Shown: piece by piece, positions 32,797 to 42,282 of the stretch
Layout: each line of letters opens with the position of its first letter
How positions within the stretch are numbered: position 1 is the stretch's first letter
Notes under the pieces: generated by a model
Seen by the model: the letters and a program-made list of their open reading frames with translations, nothing else
Databases searched by the model: none
Told to the model about the DNA's origin: nothing
Made by a program: the position numbers and the translations under genes
NCBI RefSeq assembly: GCF_018476905.1
Contig: NZ_JAHCVK010000001.1
Coordinates: forward strand, 1,302,001-1,366,000
Direction of reading: 5' to 3'
From: Geomobilimonas luticola
Lineage (GTDB): Bacteria; Desulfobacterota; Desulfuromonadia; Geobacterales; Geobacteraceae
DNA: 64,000 bases

Positions 32797-33579
32797 ATGG
32801 CCAAAAAAGAAAAATCGGAGTACCTCATCCAGGCTGTTTCCCACGCCCTTGATCTTCTCGAGCAGTTTCATGACGATATCGACGAGCTTGGCGTGACAGA
32901 ACTTTCCAAGCGCCTCAAATTGCATAAAAACAATGTTTTCCGGTTACTGGCGACCCTTGAATCGCGCGGTTATATCGAGCAGAACAGGGTGACCGAAAAC
33001 TACCGCCTCGGTCTTAAGACTCTGGAACTGGGGCAGACCTTCATCAAGCAGATGGGGCTTCTTCGCCAGTCCCGTCCCGTGCTGGAGTCGTTGGTCAGTG
33101 AATGCAATGAAACCACCTACGTGGCGATTCTCAAGGATTTCCACATCGTCTATCTCGACGTCGTGGAGACCGACCTGACGGTGCGGGTGGTCCCGCGGGT
33201 GGGCGCACGCCTTCCCGCATACTGCACGGCTGCCGGCAAGGTACAGATCGCCTACATGACTGATGAGGAGTTGGAGAACTACCTGCCGACCAAGGAACTG
33301 AAACGCTTCACTCCCAACACGATTACCGATCGTGATGAGTTGAAGAAGCATCTCAAGGTCATCGCCGAGCAGGGTTACGCCATGGACAACGAGGAACTGG
33401 ACATCGGCGTACGCTGTGTCGGGGCGCCGATCCGCGACTACACGAGACGGATTATCGGGGCGGTGAGCATATCCGGTCCGTCCATGCGCTTTACCGACGA
33501 GCGGGTGGAAAAAGAACTGATTCCGATGGTGAAGCGGGCGGCGGAGGAGATTTCCACCAAGCTCGGCTATCACAAATAA
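32797..33579 (+). CDS. IclR-family transcriptional regulator
   Basis: This 260-residue regulator has an N-terminal winged helix (VSHALDLLEQF, GVTELSKRLKLHKNNVFRLL, LESRGYIEQN) and the C-terminal IclR effector domain (ETTYVAILKDFHIVY, LPAYCTAAGKVQIAYM, DNEELDIGVRCVGAPIRDY). In G. sulfurreducens the IclR gene in this neighbourhood (GSU0514, from memory) is reported to repress sucCD and TCA functions, with loss improving lactate growth. This is probably its counterpart, given the nearby coaE, aminopeptidase and sfrAB. Effector unknown. Confidence 0.93.
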   Translation: MAKKEKSEYLIQAVSHALDLLEQFHDDIDELGVTELSKRLKLHKNNVFRLLATLESRGYIEQNRVTENYRLGLKTLELGQTFIKQMGLLRQSRPVLESLVSECNETTYVAILKDFHIVYLDVVETDLTVRVVPRVGARLPAYCTAAGKVQIAYMTDEELENYLPTKELKRFTPNTITDRDELKKHLKVIAEQGYAMDNEELDIGVRCVGAPIRDYTRRIIGAVSISGPSMRFTDERVEKELIPMVKRAAEEISTKLGYHK

Positions 33580-33603
33580 GGAAAGTTTCGTGATCAGCGA
33601 ATG

Positions 33604-33634
33604 AAAAGGCCCTCGATCTCCGGGGGCCTTTTTT
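33604..33634 (+). terminator. Intrinsic terminator after iclR
   Basis: AAAAGGCCC pairs with GGGCCTTTT across a short loop, and TTTT continues. It lies 24 bases past the iclR stop and, because of the A-run on the left, may also serve the convergent coaE transcript. Confidence 0.88.
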
Positions 33635-33659
33635 GTCGCCGTAGTCTGAAATCAAGCTG

Positions 33660-34292
33660 CTAATCCCCGGTTCTCCCCAGGATTTCCCGTTCCCATGTTT
33701 CACGTATCGTCCGAGCGAGATCTGCTTTTGTCCCCCGGTTGTCGATGACCACCCGTGCCAGCTTCCGTTTTTCCTCCATAGGCATCTGGCTGGAAATTCG
33801 CTGCAGGGCATCGGCCGCGCTGAGTCCTTCCCGCTGCATGAGCCGCCGTACCTGGGTGTCACTATCCACGTAGACCACCCATACCTCGTCAACCCGGCCG
33901 GTGATCCCTGCTTCGATGAGGAGGGGGGCCATGTAGACAGCCAGGCGGGTCCCCCGGCGGCGCAGTTCGGCCAGTGAATTCTCCGCCAGCCGTGCGATGG
34001 CCGGATGGGTGATGGATTCCAGCCGCCTGCGGGCTGCCGGGTCGGCGAAGACGATGGCTCCCAGAGCCGCCCGGTTGATGGTTCCGTCTTCGTTCAGCAC
34101 GTCGGTGCCGAAGGCCGCAACGATTGCACGGTAGGCAGGTTCTCCGGGGCGGACCACGTCCCGCGCCAGCTGGTCGGCATCGATTACTTCCGCGCCCAGC
34201 TCGGCGAGAATTTTCGCCGCAGTGCTCTTTCCCGATGCTATTCCGCCAGTAAGACCGATGACCCGCACCGCCTCACCCCCCTCTGCACTCAT
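33660..34292 (-). CDS. coaE: Dephospho-CoA kinase
   Basis: This 210-residue enzyme phosphorylates dephospho-CoA in the last step of CoA synthesis. It has the P-loop GLTGGIASGKSTAAK, then DADQLARDVV, THPAIARL and VDEVWVVYVD, all typical. ATG 34292 overlaps the stop of the upstream gene (ATGA). A GTG at 34268 with GGGGGGTGAG upstream is an alternative that would begin VRVIGLTGG, closer to other CoaE starts. Confidence 0.95.
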   Translation of the reverse strand: MSAEGGEAVRVIGLTGGIASGKSTAAKILAELGAEVIDADQLARDVVRPGEPAYRAIVAAFGTDVLNEDGTINRAALGAIVFADPAARRRLESITHPAIARLAENSLAELRRRGTRLAVYMAPLLIEAGITGRVDEVWVVYVDSDTQVRRLMQREGLSAADALQRISSQMPMEEKRKLARVVIDNRGTKADLARTIRETWEREILGRTGD

Positions 34293-35419
34293 ATCTCAAG
34301 CTTGCCATCCTTCAGTAAGACCTGCTGGTTTCCATCGTCCATGATTGCCGTCAGGGTAGGTCTGTAGAAGACGTAATCTTCGTGGAACGGCGTCTGGACA
34401 GTGCCCCCGAAGCCCGAATTGTCCCCCAGGGCGATATGGATGGTGCCGAGGATTTTTTCCGCCTCAAGGATGTTATCCGGTCGGGAGGCCTTGTCGTTGG
34501 TGCCGATTCCCAGTTCGGCTATGTTGCGGTTGTCGGCATTCTCCGCGAATTTCTGCTCCAGTTTGCGACGATGGGGCTCATCCCCCTGTATTTCGACAAC
34601 CCTGCCGTCGGCGACGGTGAGGGCAAGTGGAGACGCCAGCTTGCGGGTCGGCCCGTACTCGAGCACCATCACCCCCGAACTCGTCCCCTCCAGCGGGGCA
34701 AGGTAGACCTCGCCGGCAGGGAGATTGCCGAAGCTTCCCGGACTTGTCAGCATGCCGTCATCCCCCTTTGCCGTTCTTCCCCGTTTGCCGAAGCGCATCC
34801 GGGTCCCGTTGGGGGTTTCCACCACAATCTCCGCTGCCAGGTTGACAGCTGCTGCCAACCTGGCGGTACGTTCTGCAAGGGCCTGCCAGTCAACCTTCAT
34901 GGAGGTGAAGAACATGTCCGGATCAAAGGCGGGGAGACTTGCAAACCTCCCTTCCGCGGCGTTGACGAGGGTACGGAACCTGGTATGGCTCGTGGAGTTG
35001 TTGGAGAGGGCGATTACCACGTCCGCCACCTCCTCTCTGGCTGCCGTGACGATGCCGGTTGCTTTCCGGATATCGTCCTTGTCGGCCGTCTTGGCCAGAA
35101 GGCGACTGAAGATGCCCGATGCGATGAGTTGACTGACTATGTTCTCGCCCAGAACGGCGCGCCAGAGAATCTCCGGCGGTTCTGCTCCCGATGCAGCGGT
35201 CGCCGGGAACGAAACAAATGCGGCATTACCGTACGTGTCCTGGGCAAACTCCCCTGCCTTCCGTGCCACGTCGAGCAACCGCCGGCGACGGTCTGCGTCT
35301 GCAGGCAGGGGCGTTTCGTCGGAACGGATGGTGTCGCCGAATACTACGATCCGTTCCCCCTTTCTTACCCCCATGTTGGTGGTGAACAGTGATGTAAAAG
35401 CGTCGTCCAGCTGCGACAT
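34289..35419 (-). CDS. M29-type aminopeptidase-like protein
   Basis: This 376-residue protein resembles leucyl aminopeptidase T (M29): ETPNGTRMRFGKRGR, GSFGNLPAGEVYLAPLEGTSSG with the metal-binding Glu residues, ELGIGTND, and GDNSGFGGTVQTPFHEDYVF with a metal-binding His and Asp. These enzymes remove N-terminal residues using two metal ions. Start ATG 35419 has GGGAGGG upstream. The earlier ATG at 35512 is unsupported. Cotranscribed with coaE, as an ATGA overlap shows. The N-terminal third is divergent. Confidence 0.85.
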   Translation of the reverse strand: MSQLDDAFTSLFTTNMGVRKGERIVVFGDTIRSDETPLPADADRRRRLLDVARKAGEFAQDTYGNAAFVSFPATAASGAEPPEILWRAVLGENIVSQLIASGIFSRLLAKTADKDDIRKATGIVTAAREEVADVVIALSNNSTSHTRFRTLVNAAEGRFASLPAFDPDMFFTSMKVDWQALAERTARLAAAVNLAAEIVVETPNGTRMRFGKRGRTAKGDDGMLTSPGSFGNLPAGEVYLAPLEGTSSGVMVLEYGPTRKLASPLALTVADGRVVEIQGDEPHRRKLEQKFAENADNRNIAELGIGTNDKASRPDNILEAEKILGTIHIALGDNSGFGGTVQTPFHEDYVFYRPTLTAIMDDGNQQVLLKDGKLEI

Positions 35420-35546
35420 GGTTTTCCCTCCCGGATGGGTTCTGTGCTCTCCCTCTTCTCCCATGAGATATAGCAGAGCCTTCACCTGTTTACAATCTTT
35501 AGTAAAATCCAATTAGTGTATTTTTCCCTTGATTTCACGGGGATGG

Positions 35547-35580
35547 TTGTGGTACTTATTGCATACTGTATACAATTGTG
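35547..35580 (+). promoter_or_regulatory. sfrB promoter with overlapping operator candidate
   Basis: A -35-like TTGTGG (35547-35552), a 16-base spacer and -10 TATACA (35569-35574) lie upstream of sfrB. The -10 is inside TGTATACA, part of CTGTATACAA, which matches the palindrome at 32496 at nine of ten bases. A protein bound here would block the promoter. The regulator is not identified, but the IclR protein is the nearest candidate. Confidence 0.5.
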
Positions 35581-35656
35581 ACGAGTGAATTTGTTCAATA
35601 AAAGCGAATGGTTAGCCGCATTTTGCGGCTATCTTCACGTTCGCGCGGAGGCTGAA

Positions 35657-37675
35657 GTGGCACAGGTGGTTTTTTCCAGCTGGGGGAGAAACGTAGTCGA
35701 TAATCGCTCTGGTGGCGAGACAAAGGAGGCGACGTTCCGTCTCCCAACAACCTTTGATGGAGAAACCGTACTCGGTGCCTTCATGGGGTGGGACGGGATA
35801 ATTCTCTACGACAAAGAGGTGGATGTCCCCGCCATGGCGGCTGAATATATGCGCAGGCTCCAGACCCTTTACGTCTGCGGCAAGTGCACGCCCGGCAAAA
35901 AGGGGACCAGGGTGGCGATGGATGCCCTTGGTGCCATTGTGGCCGGCAAGGGGAAGGAATCGGACCTGGCGGTCATCGAAGAGCTGGCTGAGCTCCTGAA
36001 AAACTGCAAGTGCACCCTCTGTCCCACCTCGATGGTTCCGGTCTTCGACGCGGTCAAGCATTTCCGTGACGATTTCGTCGCCTACATCAACGGCTCAAAA
36101 TCTCCGGCCAACAGGCATCGTCTGGTACACAAGTACACTGCTCCCTGCCAGGACAAGTGCCCCGCCCATATCGACATCCCCGCCTACATCGAGGCGATCA
36201 AGGAGTACCGCTATGACGAGGCGCTGGAGGTAATCCGCGACAACATGCCACTTCCGTCGGTCTGTGGCCGCGTCTGCCCCCACCCCTGCGAGACTGCCTG
36301 CCGCCGCAAGCAGGTGGACGAGCCGATCAGCATCATGGTCCTGAAGAGGACCGCGTCCGATTACGAGTGGCAGCACAATATCAAACCTCCCATGGTTCCC
36401 AAGCCCAGAAAGAACAAGACTGTCGGTATCATCGGTGCCGGCCCGGCCGGCGTCGCCGCAGCCTACTACCTTGCCCTGGAAGGTTACACCAGCACCATTT
36501 ACGAGGCACTTCCGGAAGGTTTCGGCGGCGGCATGATCGCCGTCGGCATCCCCCCGTACCGCATGCCGCGTCACCTGCTGCAGCGCGATATCGACATCAT
36601 CTGTTCCATGGGATCGGAGATCAAGTACGGCGTCCGCGTCGGCAAGGATATCTCCCTTGCCGAACTGAAGCAGAAGCACGACGCCGTCTTCATCGCACCG
36701 GGCGCCCACCGCTCCAAGCCGATGGGTGTCGAGGGTGAGGACAAGGGGTACAAGGGGTTCCTTCGTGGTGGTATCGACTTCCTCCGTGAGGCGTACATGA
36801 AGCAGCCGACCGGGATGGGGAAAAAGGTCTGCGTGGTGGGGGGCGGGAACACGGCCATCGACTGCGTTCGCGTGGCGCTTCGCGAAGGTGCCGAAGAATC
36901 GACCCTGCTCTACCGTCGTTCCCGGAAGGAGATGCCTGCGGATGTCTGGGAAGTGGACGGGGCGGACGAGGAAGGGGTACGGTTCGAGTTCCAGGTGCTC
37001 CCCACCAAGATTCTGGTTGACGCCAACGAACAGGTGACCGGCGTGGAGTGCGTCCGGATGGCGCTGGGCGAGCCGGATGCATCGGGCCGTCGTCGTCCCG
37101 AGCCGGTTCCCGGCAGTGAGTTCGTTGTCGAGTGTGACACCGTCATCCCGGCCATTGGCCAGGACCCGGACCTCTCGTTCATCCCGCCGGACCTCGGCAT
37201 CGACATCACCAAGTGGAATACGGTTGTCACCAAGTATGTCCCGCTCAAGGGGGCTGACGGCAAGGGGCTCCTCGACGGCATGGGCAACCCCCTCTCCCGT
37301 ATCCTGATCACCGACATGGACGGTGTCTTCGCGGGCGGCGACGCCGAGATCGGCCCGCTTACGGTCGTTGCCTGCATCGGTAACGCCCACCGTGCCGCCA
37401 GGGTCATCCAGCGCTGGCTGGAGGAAGGGAAGGCGTATCTTGCCGACGATGACCTGATGGAAGATATCCTCAACTACCTGCCGGTCTACGACAAGAACGA
37501 GCAGGTTCCCTGGCTCGACTCCGTCGCACGTGCCCATCAGACTGAAGTCCATGGCAAGGAACGCGCCAGCAAGGGGAACTACCAGGAGGTCGAACTCGGG
37601 TTCAAGGATACCCAGGCGGTCAAGGAAGCCGAACGGTGCCTCCGCTGTTACCGCATGGCAATGATAGCTGTATAG
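35657..37675 (+). CDS. sfrB: SfrB, NADPH-dependent Fe(III) reductase flavoprotein subunit
   Basis: This 672-residue protein has an N-terminal NuoF-like iron-sulfur part (LYVCGKCTPGKKGTR, NCKCTLCPTSMVPV), then the glutamate-synthase small-subunit-like region (CQDKCPAHIDIPAYIEA, CGRVCPHPCETACRR), FAD motif GIIGAGPAGVAAAYYLA and NADPH motif VVGGGNTAIDCVRVAL. In G. sulfurreducens SfrAB is a cytoplasmic enzyme that oxidises NADPH with Fe(III)-chelates and is needed for acetate oxidation. GTG 35657 with GCGGAGG five bases upstream is better than the more upstream GTG at 35585. Confidence 0.93.
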   Translation: MAQVVFSSWGRNVVDNRSGGETKEATFRLPTTFDGETVLGAFMGWDGIILYDKEVDVPAMAAEYMRRLQTLYVCGKCTPGKKGTRVAMDALGAIVAGKGKESDLAVIEELAELLKNCKCTLCPTSMVPVFDAVKHFRDDFVAYINGSKSPANRHRLVHKYTAPCQDKCPAHIDIPAYIEAIKEYRYDEALEVIRDNMPLPSVCGRVCPHPCETACRRKQVDEPISIMVLKRTASDYEWQHNIKPPMVPKPRKNKTVGIIGAGPAGVAAAYYLALEGYTSTIYEALPEGFGGGMIAVGIPPYRMPRHLLQRDIDIICSMGSEIKYGVRVGKDISLAELKQKHDAVFIAPGAHRSKPMGVEGEDKGYKGFLRGGIDFLREAYMKQPTGMGKKVCVVGGGNTAIDCVRVALREGAEESTLLYRRSRKEMPADVWEVDGADEEGVRFEFQVLPTKILVDANEQVTGVECVRMALGEPDASGRRRPEPVPGSEFVVECDTVIPAIGQDPDLSFIPPDLGIDITKWNTVVTKYVPLKGADGKGLLDGMGNPLSRILITDMDGVFAGGDAEIGPLTVVACIGNAHRAARVIQRWLEEGKAYLADDDLMEDILNYLPVYDKNEQVPWLDSVARAHQTEVHGKERASKGNYQEVELGFKDTQAVKEAERCLRCYRMAMIAV

Positions 37676-37733
37676 GTTCACCGATTCATCGGGTTCAGGA
37701 CTTCAGATTTTTCTCTTTCAGGGAGTTAAGAAT

Positions 37734-40259
37734 ATGGTCACATTGACAATCGACGGCAGGGACGTAACCGTACCGAAGGGTTCTACCATTCTGGAGGCTG
37801 CCCGTCAGATCGGTATAACGATTCCAACCCTCTGCTGGCTGGAGAAAGTTTCTCCCACCGGCGCCTGCCGTATTTGCGCGGTCGAGATCGAAGGGATTGA
37901 CCGGACCATGACCGCCTGCAACACACCGGTCAAGGAAGGGATCAAGGTTACCACCCAGTCGGAAAAGCTTGCCGAGATCCGTCGCAAGGTCATGGAACTG
38001 ATGCTGGTCAACCATCCGCTGGACTGCCCGGTCTGCGATGCGGCAGGCGAGTGCGACCTTCAGAACTGCACCTACGGCCTGCAGGCGGCCAAGCCCGAAT
38101 ACGCAGCCAACCTGGAGAGGCACAAAATCCGCTATGACTGGCCACTCATCGAGAGCGATCCCAACCGCTGCATTCTGTGCGAAAAGTGCGTCAAGGTCGA
38201 CCATGAGGTGGTCGGGTGCGACGCGATCCATGTGGTCAACCGCGGCGACAGCACCATCATCGACACGGTGGACGGCAAGCCGCTCAACTGCGAATTCTGT
38301 GGTAACTGCGTCGGTGTCTGCCCCACCGGAACCCTGATCTCCAAGCCGTTCAAGTTCCGCGGCCGTCCCTGGTCGTTCACGGTTACCAAGAGCGTTTGCG
38401 GATTCTGCTCCACCGGCTGCCAGATCGAATACCATTCCCGCAACAACCGCGTGGAGCGTGTTACCAGCGATGACAGCACCTACAACAGCGGCAATCTCTG
38501 CATCAACGGCCGCTTCGGCTACAGCTATCTCAACGCTGTCGGCCGGCTCAACGCGCCGCTGGTCGGGGGGGCCAAGAGCGACTGGAACGGTGCCATGGCC
38601 TTTGCGGTCGGCAAGCTGCAGGAGATCGTCAAGACCCACGGTGGGGGAGCCGTTGCCGGTATCGGTTCCCCCCGGGTTACCAACGAAGAGAGTTTCCTCT
38701 TCCAGAAGCTCCTGCGTGAGGGGGTTGGAACTGGCAACATAGATTCAGAAGCCCGCCTCGGTTACGCGCAGACGAAAACGATCCTCTGGGAGCGTCTCGG
38801 CAGCAGCGGGGCCGGCTCGTCCATCGATCGGCTCGACCGCGCCGGTGCCATACTGGTGGTGGGATGCGACCTGAACGCCGAATCCACCGGCATGGAGTAC
38901 CGGGTCATCAAGGCTGCCACCAAGAATGACGCCAAACTGGTGCTTGCCAATCCCCGTGCTGTCAAGTTGAAAAAATACGCCAATGTTCATCTCCAAAACC
39001 GACCCGGTGCCGAGCTTGCCCTGGTTTCCGGTCTTGTAAAGGCAATTGTCGACGAAGGGCTTGAGAACAAGGAATTCGTCGCCAGCCGGACCAGCGGTTT
39101 CGACACCCTGAAGAGCTCCCTGGCCGGTCAGTCTCTTGCAGATCTGGCTGCTGCCGCGGGGGTCACCGAGGCTGAACTGCTCGATGCTGCCCGCAACCTG
39201 GGTGGCAAGGCCGACGTGGCGATCGTTTTCGGCGCCGATGTGATTCGCGGTGTCGCCCGCAGCGAGACGGTTCGTGCCATAGCCGATCTCGCCCTTGTTC
39301 TCGGCGCACCTGCCGGCGAGCAGGGGGGCGTTTTCCCGGTGGAGCAGAAGAACAATATTCAGGGGATGCTCGACATGGGGGTCAGTCCGGACTTTCTCCC
39401 CGGCTACAAGCCGGCCGCCGCACCGGGAAAGGATCTGTGGCAGATTGTCGAAGGAATCGAGCAGGGAAGCATCAAGGCACTCTATCTGCTTGGTTGCAAC
39501 CCCCTGGTCTCTTTCCCGGAGAATGCCCGTATCAGGGCCGCCCTGGCAAAACTCGATCTGCTCATCGTCCAGGACATCCAGAGCAGCGACCTCTCTTCCA
39601 TGGCCCACGTGGTTTTTCCCGGTGCCGCCGCCGCCGAGAAAAGCGGTTCGTTCACGACACCCGATAACCGGATCCAATGCCTGAACCGTGCCGTTACCCC
39701 TCCGGGTGAGGCCCGGGAGGACTGGGATATTCTGGCCGAGGTCTACAGCCGCCTGACCGGCAAGCCCCATGCCCGCAACGTCGCCGAGGTCACTGCCGAA
39801 CTGAAGGTTGAAACGGGTATCTACGACGGCAGCTGCCAGATGAACGACGGCCGTTGCTCCGGACTCATCAAGGCCATGCCGCCGGCGCCGTCCGTCTATG
39901 GTTTCGGCACACTGCCTTCGATTCCCCCTGCCGTTGCCGGCAAGCAGCCGTTCACCCTGATCGTCGGCGCCATCGGTTTCCACAACGGTACCATGTCCAC
40001 CGCCTCGGAGAACAACCTGACCGTTTCGGCCGAGGGGTACATCGAGATCGCTGCCGAAGATGCCGCACGGATCGGTATTGCCGACGGTGCCCGCCTGAAG
40101 GTCAGCTCACCTGCCGGAAGCATGAACGGTCCGGCCAAGGTGAGCAACAAGCTCCAGCCGGGCATTCTCTTCGCTCCCCACCACTTTGCCGGCCTGAACG
40201 CCAGTGCCCTTCTGCCGGCCGGGTCCAGTTTTGTCGGCGTCACGGTGGAAAAAGGTTAG
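37734..40259 (+). CDS. sfrA: SfrA, NuoG-like iron-sulfur subunit of the Fe(III) reductase
   Basis: This 841-residue protein follows sfrB and resembles NADH dehydrogenase subunit G: a [2Fe-2S] domain (PTLCWLEKVSPTGACRICAV), a His-Cys cluster (HPLDCPVCDAAGECDLQ), two [4Fe-4S] sites (RCILCEKCVKVDHEVVG, CEFCGNCVGVCPTGTL), a fourth CGFCSTGCQI, then a molybdopterin-enzyme-like fold (residues 260-840). It lacks obvious catalytic Mo ligands and is probably an electron carrier. The 58-base gap after sfrB contains no hairpin, so the two form an operon. Confidence 0.93.
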   Translation: MVTLTIDGRDVTVPKGSTILEAARQIGITIPTLCWLEKVSPTGACRICAVEIEGIDRTMTACNTPVKEGIKVTTQSEKLAEIRRKVMELMLVNHPLDCPVCDAAGECDLQNCTYGLQAAKPEYAANLERHKIRYDWPLIESDPNRCILCEKCVKVDHEVVGCDAIHVVNRGDSTIIDTVDGKPLNCEFCGNCVGVCPTGTLISKPFKFRGRPWSFTVTKSVCGFCSTGCQIEYHSRNNRVERVTSDDSTYNSGNLCINGRFGYSYLNAVGRLNAPLVGGAKSDWNGAMAFAVGKLQEIVKTHGGGAVAGIGSPRVTNEESFLFQKLLREGVGTGNIDSEARLGYAQTKTILWERLGSSGAGSSIDRLDRAGAILVVGCDLNAESTGMEYRVIKAATKNDAKLVLANPRAVKLKKYANVHLQNRPGAELALVSGLVKAIVDEGLENKEFVASRTSGFDTLKSSLAGQSLADLAAAAGVTEAELLDAARNLGGKADVAIVFGADVIRGVARSETVRAIADLALVLGAPAGEQGGVFPVEQKNNIQGMLDMGVSPDFLPGYKPAAAPGKDLWQIVEGIEQGSIKALYLLGCNPLVSFPENARIRAALAKLDLLIVQDIQSSDLSSMAHVVFPGAAAAEKSGSFTTPDNRIQCLNRAVTPPGEAREDWDILAEVYSRLTGKPHARNVAEVTAELKVETGIYDGSCQMNDGRCSGLIKAMPPAPSVYGFGTLPSIPPAVAGKQPFTLIVGAIGFHNGTMSTASENNLTVSAEGYIEIAAEDAARIGIADGARLKVSSPAGSMNGPAKVSNKLQPGILFAPHHFAGLNASALLPAGSSFVGVTVEKG

Positions 40260-40281
40260 ACAGGATAGTGACCATGTAATG

Positions 40282-40317
40282 AAAAAGCCCTCGGGACCTC
40301 CCGGGGGCTTTTTTTTT
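40282..40317 (+). terminator. Intrinsic terminator after sfrA
   Basis: AAAAAGCCC and CGGG pair with CCCG and GGGCTTTTT, followed by additional Ts. It ends the sfrBA transcript 22 bases past the stop. Confidence 0.92.
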
Positions 40318-40335
40318 GTAGATGTGATGTGATGT

Positions 40336-42282
40336 TTAACCGAAAATTTTCCGGAAGAATCCTTTGCTTTCCGCTTCCCGTTTCTCCGTTATCTGTCTGA
40401 TCCCCTTGCCTGCGTAAGAGTCTTTTGGGTTTATGCGCAGCGCCTTCTGGAATTCCCCCTCCGCCAGCCCGTCCCTCCCCTCGTCGAGAAGCATCCATCC
40501 GCGGAAAGCGAATGCCTCGGCAACCTTGCCAATCTGGACTGACTTGGCCAGAAGCATGCGGGCCCTTTCCTGTGCCGCCTTGGAGTTTTTGCTGGCCGGA
40601 TTGTTGTAGATGGCCCAGGCAAGGTAGGCGCAGTGCTGCGGGTTGTCCGGTTCCAGGGTGAACGAGTCCTGGAGTGCCTTCTGGGCGTTTTCGAATTCCC
40701 CCATTTCCAGGAAAACCTTGCCCGACTGGAACTGGATCTTGGCTTGCAGCTTGTCGTCCTGACGGCCGTCGAGTCCCACCCGGTCGGCGTTGAGCATCTC
40801 GTCATAGCGCTCCTTGGCGACGACGCTGGAAAGGGTATTGTAGGCGTTGGCATAGACGGCGAGTACGTCCTGGGCCAGGCTCTGGGTCGCTCCCGACAAC
40901 TCCATGAATTTTTCCGGAGAATACTGGCGCGTCTTGGAAAAATAGGCCTCTTTCAGTGCATTGAAGCTGAAACTGTTGGGAGAGAGCCCGAACAGCTCAT
41001 AGTAGTTCTTGTCCTTGATGAACGCATGGTCCCGCTGTACCGTCTGTTCGAAACCGATCTCGTCGCTCGAAAGAGGCGAGGCCATTCCTTCGTTCCCCAC
41101 CGCCAGTTCGACGGTGCCGGAGAGTTCTTCGACCAGGTCGTCGAATCCCACGGCCTGCCCGTCATCGGCGGCGATTTCCTCCAGAGGGCGATTGAACAGG
41201 TCCTTCTGGGGGAAGTCGGGGGTGGCGTTGGCGGTTGGCTTCGCGTGCATGGCCAGCATGCCGAGAGAATGGAGGAAATGGAAGAAGGCGGCCGCTTCAT
41301 GGGGAACCGTTCCCATGGCGATGATCTGCTGCAGGGTTTTCTCACCGTCCACCAGCTCAAGAAGCTCGATGTCTCCCTGGCGCATGGTGACGAGGTTGGC
41401 GCGCCGGAAGAACAGTGGAGTGCGTGCCGGATAACAGCTTGCGAAACGTTCCATGAAGGCTTGTCCGTGCAACTGGTTGCCACGGCCCTTGCTCGCTTCA
41501 TAGATGAGATGGGGAATGGAGATGGGAACGAGGGGTGCCTCCAGTGGCGGCATTCCCTCGCTGAAACCGATACCGCTCTTCATGTCCAGTGCATCCACCA
41601 GTTTCTTGGTGAGAAAGAGGCGGGACTCCTCAACGAGTTCATCATAGGTGAGGAGACCTGACTGGGTGAGGAACAGTCGTTCTTCGCCTCCGGCCAGAAA
41701 TGTCTTCCGGTCGGCAAGGGTGATTTTCCCCCGTGCCACGAGGTGGTCGCGAAAGTCCTCCTTTCCCTTGGTCATGAAGGAGACGGGCTCTCCCTTGAGG
41801 AACGCAACGGGCGACCCTTGGGGAAAGGCGAGTAAGCCGCTCTTTCCCGTTTCGTAGACATCTACCAGAAGGTCGCGCAACGTCGCAGCTTCCTTCGCGG
41901 GAGGGTGGGCCTGGTCCTGTAACGTCGACTGAACGGCAGTTAGGAATGCCTGCTGGGTGAACGGTTTTTCAAGGTAATGCCTTACGCCGAGGCGCCGGGC
42001 TGCTTCGGCGTATTTGTCACCCTTGTAGACGCCGGTAATGACGATCACCGGGAATTCTGCCCATTTCTCCGACTTGCGGAGTTTTTGCAGAACATCTGCA
42101 CCGCTCAGTCCGGGGAGGCGCAGGTCAAGAACGAGAAGGTCGAAGCTGCCGGCAGTAAGCGACTGCAGGACTTCCAGTCCGGTCCTGACCGCCACAACGG
42201 CGTATCCCTGCCCAGACAGGAACTTCTGGAGCATCTGGGACAGGGATTCGTTATCTTCTGCCAGTAAGATTCGGGCGGTCAT
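40336..42282 (-). CDS. Response regulator with DUF4388, J-like and TPR regions
   Basis: This 648-residue protein starts with a receiver domain (RILLAEDNESLSQMLQ, phosphoacceptor Asp in LLVLDLRLPGLSG, IVITGVYKG, LEKPF). A DUF4388/PATAN-like domain follows (about 135-360). Residues near 430-500 (NYYELFGLSPNSFSFNALKE, KERYDEML) resemble a J domain, but the HPD motif is replaced by SPE. The C-terminal 140 residues are TPR-like (AQKALQDSFTLEPDNPQHCA). No DNA-binding or enzymatic output is visible. A scaffold role in signalling is inferred. Start ATG 42282 overlaps mltG by 32 bases. Confidence 0.85.
   Translation of the reverse strand: MTARILLAEDNESLSQMLQKFLSGQGYAVVAVRTGLEVLQSLTAGSFDLLVLDLRLPGLSGADVLQKLRKSEKWAEFPVIVITGVYKGDKYAEAARRLGVRHYLEKPFTQQAFLTAVQSTLQDQAHPPAKEAATLRDLLVDVYETGKSGLLAFPQGSPVAFLKGEPVSFMTKGKEDFRDHLVARGKITLADRKTFLAGGEERLFLTQSGLLTYDELVEESRLFLTKKLVDALDMKSGIGFSEGMPPLEAPLVPISIPHLIYEASKGRGNQLHGQAFMERFASCYPARTPLFFRRANLVTMRQGDIELLELVDGEKTLQQIIAMGTVPHEAAAFFHFLHSLGMLAMHAKPTANATPDFPQKDLFNRPLEEIAADDGQAVGFDDLVEELSGTVELAVGNEGMASPLSSDEIGFEQTVQRDHAFIKDKNYYELFGLSPNSFSFNALKEAYFSKTRQYSPEKFMELSGATQSLAQDVLAVYANAYNTLSSVVAKERYDEMLNADRVGLDGRQDDKLQAKIQFQSGKVFLEMGEFENAQKALQDSFTLEPDNPQHCAYLAWAIYNNPASKNSKAAQERARMLLAKSVQIGKVAEAFAFRGWMLLDEGRDGLAEGEFQKALRINPKDSYAGKGIRQITEKREAESKGFFRKIFG

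Noticed and set aside
36095-37681. 528-residue minus-strand frame
   Set aside because: It lies antisense to sfrB, with no recognisable domain and no ribosome site.
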